A DNA stretch of 7,703 nucleotides from NCBI GenBank assembly GCA_018381425.1, contig JAGZRY010000070.1, positions 1 to 7,703 on the forward strand, written 5' to 3'. Below are positions 5,903 to 7,703 of the stretch, piece after piece. This DNA is from Haemophilus parainfluenzae. GTDB lineage: Bacteria; Pseudomonadota; Gammaproteobacteria; Enterobacterales; Pasteurellaceae. A program made the translations under genes and the position numbers. The notes beneath the pieces were generated by a model, which searched no databases, was not told where the DNA came from, and saw nothing but the letters and a program-made list of their open reading frames with translations. Every line of letters starts with the position of its first letter. Within the stretch, counting starts at the first letter, position 1.

Positions 5903-5993
5903 ATGCAGTCGAAAAAAACGATTGCCAGCCGTGGAAAGCTGAATTATTTACATCAGGCGAACGACAGCACGCCATTAGACCGTGCTTTTTTTT
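5903..5993 (+). ncRNA. c4-like antisense RNA (P1 c4 / P4 CI type)
   Basis: c4-type RNAs of about 70-90 nt maintain immunity in phage P1 and satellite P4 by pairing with the leader of their own operon. Here an outer stem CGATTGCC (5919-5926) / GGCGAACG (5956-5963), with one A-A mismatch, encloses a small hairpin AGC (5927-5929) / GCT (5938-5940) that displays the loop CGTGGAAA, followed by a single-stranded stretch ending ACATCAGG. The RNA ends in an intrinsic terminator. Two segments, 5931-5941 and 5950-5957, are complementary to 6112-6122 and 6102-6109 in the downstream message. An Ash/Icd-like gene directly follows, as in known c4 loci. The 5' end is inferred from a possible promoter at 5869-5898; processing from a longer transcript is also possible. 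Confidence 0.78.
5966..5993 (+). terminator. Terminator hairpin of the c4-like RNA
   Basis: AGCACG (5966-5971) pairs perfectly with CGTGCT (5981-5986) around a 9-nt loop and runs into eight T residues (5986-5993). It ends the c4-like RNA and must be read through for the Ash/Icd operon to be expressed from the same promoter. Confidence 0.85.
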
Positions 5994-6413
5994 GTTCGTA
6001 ACATTCGCACACCTAAAGAATATGCGGATTTTGTTTTCAATCTAAATCCGATCATTCTCTCAATGGTAGAGCGTAATGAGCAGTCCTTGACTGGCTGCCC
6101 TCCTGATGTGGCAGTTTTCCACCTTGTTACGTTCTACCGCCCGACCGTGGAAAGTCTAGCGGTAGTTCCTATAAACCAACATCAGGAACTTACGCAAATG
6201 TATCAATTCATCTTCGCGGCCATTCGCCGTACTGATTTATCCAATCACCTTCAAAAAATCCGTATCACCGCTGATAGCGAACGCAATGCACGCGCCAAGC
6301 TTGCCCGTGAGTTCGTCTTAGTGCTTGCTGGAAGAATCAATCTTCAATCAGACCGCACTTTATCAGCAAATACTTTCCCTTCAATCTCTTTCGCGGAGGT
6401 GGACCATGCTTAG
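5982..6413 (+). CDS. Ash / Icd-like family protein
   Basis: P1 Icd inhibits host cell division, and related Ash/Icd-like proteins sit directly behind c4-type RNAs in P1, P4 and many prophages. The C-terminal half shows the family pattern: YQFIFAAIRRTDL, KIRITADSERNARAKLAREF and VLVLAGRINL. The start is uncertain. The frame opens with a GTG at 5982, but that lies inside the c4 terminator stem without a ribosome site. ATG 6063 also lacks one. ATG 6198 has AGGAA 9 bases upstream and would give a 71-residue protein holding just the conserved part. The upstream residues (NIRTPKEYADFVFNLNP, CPPDVAVFHLVTFYRP) look like real protein, so the longer form is kept here. The stop codon overlaps the next gene. 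Expression is presumably set by the c4-like RNA, whose target is at 6102-6122. Activity against cell division is inferred from family only. Confidence 0.75.
   Translation: MLFFVRNIRTPKEYADFVFNLNPIILSMVERNEQSLTGCPPDVAVFHLVTFYRPTVESLAVVPINQHQELTQMYQFIFAAIRRTDLSNHLQKIRITADSERNARAKLAREFVLVLAGRINLQSDRTLSANTFPSISFAEVDHA
6095..6165 (+). promoter_or_regulatory. c4 target site and local loop-mimic hairpin
   Basis: CCTGATGT (6102-6109) and CAGTTTTCCAC (6112-6122) pair with the c4-like RNA at 19 positions, one of them a G-U. The first segment is presented in the loop of a hairpin CTGCC (6095-6099) / GGCAG (6110-6114). Downstream, CTACCGC (6134-6140) / GCGGTAG (6159-6165) encloses GAC (6143-6145) / GTC (6154-6156) with the loop CGTGGAAA, identical to the c4 loop. 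TTTTCCAC (6115-6122) can thus pair either with c4 or with GTGGAAAG at 6147-6154. All of this lies inside the Ash/Icd reading frame. Confidence 0.65.
6352..6360 (-). other. DNA uptake sequence (reverse strand)
   Basis: ACCGCACTT is the exact reverse complement of the uptake core AAGTGCGGT and lies inside the 3' part of the Ash/Icd-like gene. Confidence 0.75.
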
Positions 6414-6735
6414 TTATGATGCTATTCAAATAGCTCTTCAGGATGTTGTTAATAGTAACGATGTAAGTGAGCAGACCTTAGAGAAAATTCGCACAGAAAG
6501 CGAATGTCTTTGTGAATCTATCGAATATGGCTTAATGGAATTGGGCGATATGATAAGCCGTTTAGGGCATTTTGCTGATTCTAAGCAGGATTTTGATAAT
6601 CAAGCGATGAGCAATGACAATGTAAAACATATCGGAGCATTAATTCAAGCCAACGCATATTTTCTAAACACATTGCGCAATGTATCAACAGAAGCCACCT
6701 ATCACCTTAACGGTGGAAATAAGGGGGCGAAATGA
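6406..6735 (+). CDS. Hypothetical protein coupled to the Ash/Icd-like gene
   Basis: Not recognised. I start it at ATG 6406 because GGAGG lies 5 bases upstream and the ATG overlaps the end of the Ash/Icd-like gene by 8 bases; the frame is open further upstream to 6325, but that part merely overlaps the Ash/Icd coding sequence. The 109-residue product is acidic and helical: MLSYDAIQIALQDVVN, TLEKIRTESECLCESIEYGL, MELGDMISRLGHF, then a polar stretch and KHIGALIQANAYFLNTLRNV. Two cysteines (C-L-C) lie close together near residue 35, without other metal-ligand partners. Translational coupling places it under the same c4 control as Ash/Icd. No signal peptide or membrane helix is seen. Confidence 0.8.
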   Translation: MLSYDAIQIALQDVVNSNDVSEQTLEKIRTESECLCESIEYGLMELGDMISRLGHFADSKQDFDNQAMSNDNVKHIGALIQANAYFLNTLRNVSTEATYHLNGGNKGAK

Positions 6736-6941
6736 TGAGTAACACTAAATTTCCTTACGCCCTTGTTTTTACCTATGACAACGGCGATCAATTCACAGCA
6801 GGGCAATATTGTTCACTTAGAGACGCACTACAAGCCAAAATCAGGGCGAAAGCTGAGATTGGCGAAACAGATATTACCGGCAGACGTTTAGAAACTATCA
6901 CAGTTTTAACGGAGGGCGAAAATGAAACCAAAACCAACTAA
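6732..6941 (+). CDS. Small hypothetical protein
   Basis: A 69-residue protein of unknown function, with a likely beta-alpha-beta arrangement: KFPYALVFTYDNGDQFTAGQ, a helix SLRDALQAKIRAKAEIG, and RRLETITVLTEG. The start overlaps the preceding stop (ATGATG, with the TGA of the upstream gene), so translation is coupled; AGGGGG at 6722-6727 favours the second ATG at 6735, giving 68 residues. The 3' end overlaps the next gene by 20 bases. Such small proteins are common fillers of satellite and prophage early operons. Confidence 0.75.
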   Translation: MMSNTKFPYALVFTYDNGDQFTAGQYCSLRDALQAKIRAKAEIGETDITGRRLETITVLTEGENETKTN

Positions 6942-7638
6942 CCCAATAGCACAGCTTGAGCAATGGAAGAAAAACAATGAGCAAGGAAAAATAAATCAGT
7001 TTGTGAATGAAATGAACCAATCCCAAATTGGTTCGGTTAAAGGTAACAAGCTCAATATTGAGCCGGTTAAAAGTGCGATAAAAAACTGCGAAAGAAATTT
7101 CGAAACTGCGAAACGAAGCAAAACGCAGCGAACCCTTGATAATACTGGCTTTATAAAAAGAAACTGCGAAACAGGTTGCGAGTTTGCGAAAGCTCAAAAT
7201 AGCTCGGTTAATCGCCCCAAAATTGGGGGAATTAAAAATACGCAAGGAAATGAGCACAGCGCGCCTAAAGCTAAATACCAAGGGAAACTATCATTCAACC
7301 CATTATCCTTTGAATATGCCCAGCTTTCGCGCCAATTTAAGCTAATTCATGATAGCAATAGGAAATGCCTTGAGGTTTACCCGGACGACTTCCATCACAA
7401 ACTAAAAATGCGTGAGGAATGCGTTGATTTAGTAGAGCGGTTGAAAGGTGGTGGAACGTTATTTAACGAATTAGCGAAAGCTGCCGATTTAACCGAAAAA
7501 CAGGCCGCACTTTTGAAATCGTTTAATCAACTGAACGGGTATCTTATTTTCAGATTTTCAGAGGTGGTGAAACAGATTGAGCAGTTAAATCTTGAGCGCA
7601 TAGAACTACAGAAAACTACAGATGGCAACGGGGAATAA
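6922..7638 (+). CDS. Hypothetical protein, last gene of the operon
   Basis: Not recognised. GGAGGG lies 5 bases before the ATG, giving 238 residues. Residues 1-120 are basic, low in hydrophobic residues and probably disordered, with a duplicated motif (NCERNFETAK at 55-64 and NCETGCEFAK at 81-90). Residues 121-232 are a folded helical region: LSFNPLSFEYAQLSRQFKL, HHKLKMREECVDLVERLKGG, LFNELAKAADLTEKQAALLK, and a final amphipathic helix VVKQIEQLNLERIELQK. The basic tail plus helical body suggests a nucleic-acid-binding or scaffold-like role, but this is only inference. It ends the Ash/Icd operon, with a terminator 14 bases beyond the stop. Short inverted repeats AACCAAT / ATTGGTT (7015-7033) and CCCCAA / TTGGGG in its first half add to an unusual nucleotide-level texture. 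Confidence 0.82.
   Translation: MKPKPTNPIAQLEQWKKNNEQGKINQFVNEMNQSQIGSVKGNKLNIEPVKSAIKNCERNFETAKRSKTQRTLDNTGFIKRNCETGCEFAKAQNSSVNRPKIGGIKNTQGNEHSAPKAKYQGKLSFNPLSFEYAQLSRQFKLIHDSNRKCLEVYPDDFHHKLKMREECVDLVERLKGGGTLFNELAKAADLTEKQAALLKSFNQLNGYLIFRFSEVVKQIEQLNLERIELQKTTDGNGE
7083..7191. repeat. AAACTGCGAAA repeats inside the last gene
   Basis: AAACTGCGAAA occurs exactly at 7083-7093, 7103-7113 and 7161-7171, with a variant AGTTTGCGAAA at 7181-7191. The copies form two pairs, each with a 20-base offset, 78 bases apart. Because 20 is not a multiple of three, the two members of a pair are read in different frames (N-C-E versus T-A-K or F-A-K). Confidence 0.75.
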
Positions 7639-7651
7639 TCCACCAGCAAAC

Positions 7652-7680
7652 AAGGGCGGCTAAAATAACTGCCCTTTTTT
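7652..7680 (+). terminator. Intrinsic terminator closing the Ash/Icd operon
   Basis: AAGGGC (7652-7657) pairs with GCCCTT (7671-7676) around a 13-nt loop, followed by a T run to 7680. It marks the end of the operon that begins at the c4-like RNA. Confidence 0.88.
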
Positions 7681-7703
7681 ATGGCTTGCATGGTGTTGAT
7701 TTT

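Noticed and set aside
6325..6405. N-terminal extension of the gene at 6406-6735
   Set aside because: The extra 27 codons only overlap the Ash/Icd coding sequence; GGAGG fixes the start at 6406.
6898..7281. A 127-codon frame on the - strand, apparently membrane-like
   Set aside because: The Phe/Leu-rich reading results from the Lys- and Asn-rich + strand gene at 6922-7638, which has a good ribosome site and operon context.
7636..7703. Right attachment site near the window end
   Set aside because: CCACCAGC at 7641 resembles the ssrA end only over a few bases; no T-arm copy is present.

Overview
The window comes from a member of the Pasteurellaceae. It opens with a complete tmRNA gene whose tag, ANDEQYALAA, is the form I know from Haemophilus. 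Three exact copies of the Haemophilus-type DNA uptake core AAGTGCGGT are scattered through it, and I noticed no Actinobacillus-type core (ACAAGCGGT). This points to the Haemophilus / Aggregatibacter / Pasteurella side of the family; the species cannot be read from the sequence.

Everything right of the tmRNA looks like the left part of an integrated mobile element, either a phage satellite (P4-like or phage-inducible island) or a small prophage. Its layout, with every gene on the + strand, is: (1) 6-371 ssrA, whose 3' end is the likely attachment site, then a strong terminator. (2) 441-658 a control region with a promoter overlapped by a repeated 11-mer. (3) 659-1903 a tyrosine integrase of the P4/DUF4102 type. 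(4) 2077-3018 an AT-rich single cargo gene with its own terminator, in the slot between integrase and regulators where such elements often carry accessory genes. (5) 3045-3150 a repeat array in front of an AlpA-type regulator. (6) 3241-4288 a compact operon: AlpA, a small winged-helix protein and two small unknowns. (7) 4320-5084 an AntA-type antirepressor. (8) 5155-5583 a winged-helix protein of a family common in prophages. (9) 5584-5902 an AT-rich gene-free stretch with four phased palindromes. (10) 5903-5993 a c4-like antisense RNA. (11) 5982-7638 an Ash/Icd-like gene and three unknown genes, translationally coupled or overlapping, closed by a terminator at 7652-7680.

The most informative part is the control switch at 5900-6170. 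The c4-like RNA contains two segments (11 and 8 nt) that pair with adjacent segments of the downstream Ash/Icd message. That is the logic of the P1 c4 and P4 CI immunity RNAs. The downstream message then repeats the c4 loop sequence inside a hairpin of its own, so the target could fold onto this local copy instead of onto the antisense RNA. Unlike P1, the antirepressor-family gene lies upstream of the c4 RNA, so the c4 switch would control the Ash/Icd operon rather than the antirepressor.

No capsid, tail, terminase, lysis or recognisable primase/helicase gene is visible, and I found no second copy of the ssrA 3' end. The element therefore probably runs on past the right edge. Protein family calls come from motif reading only; no search was run.
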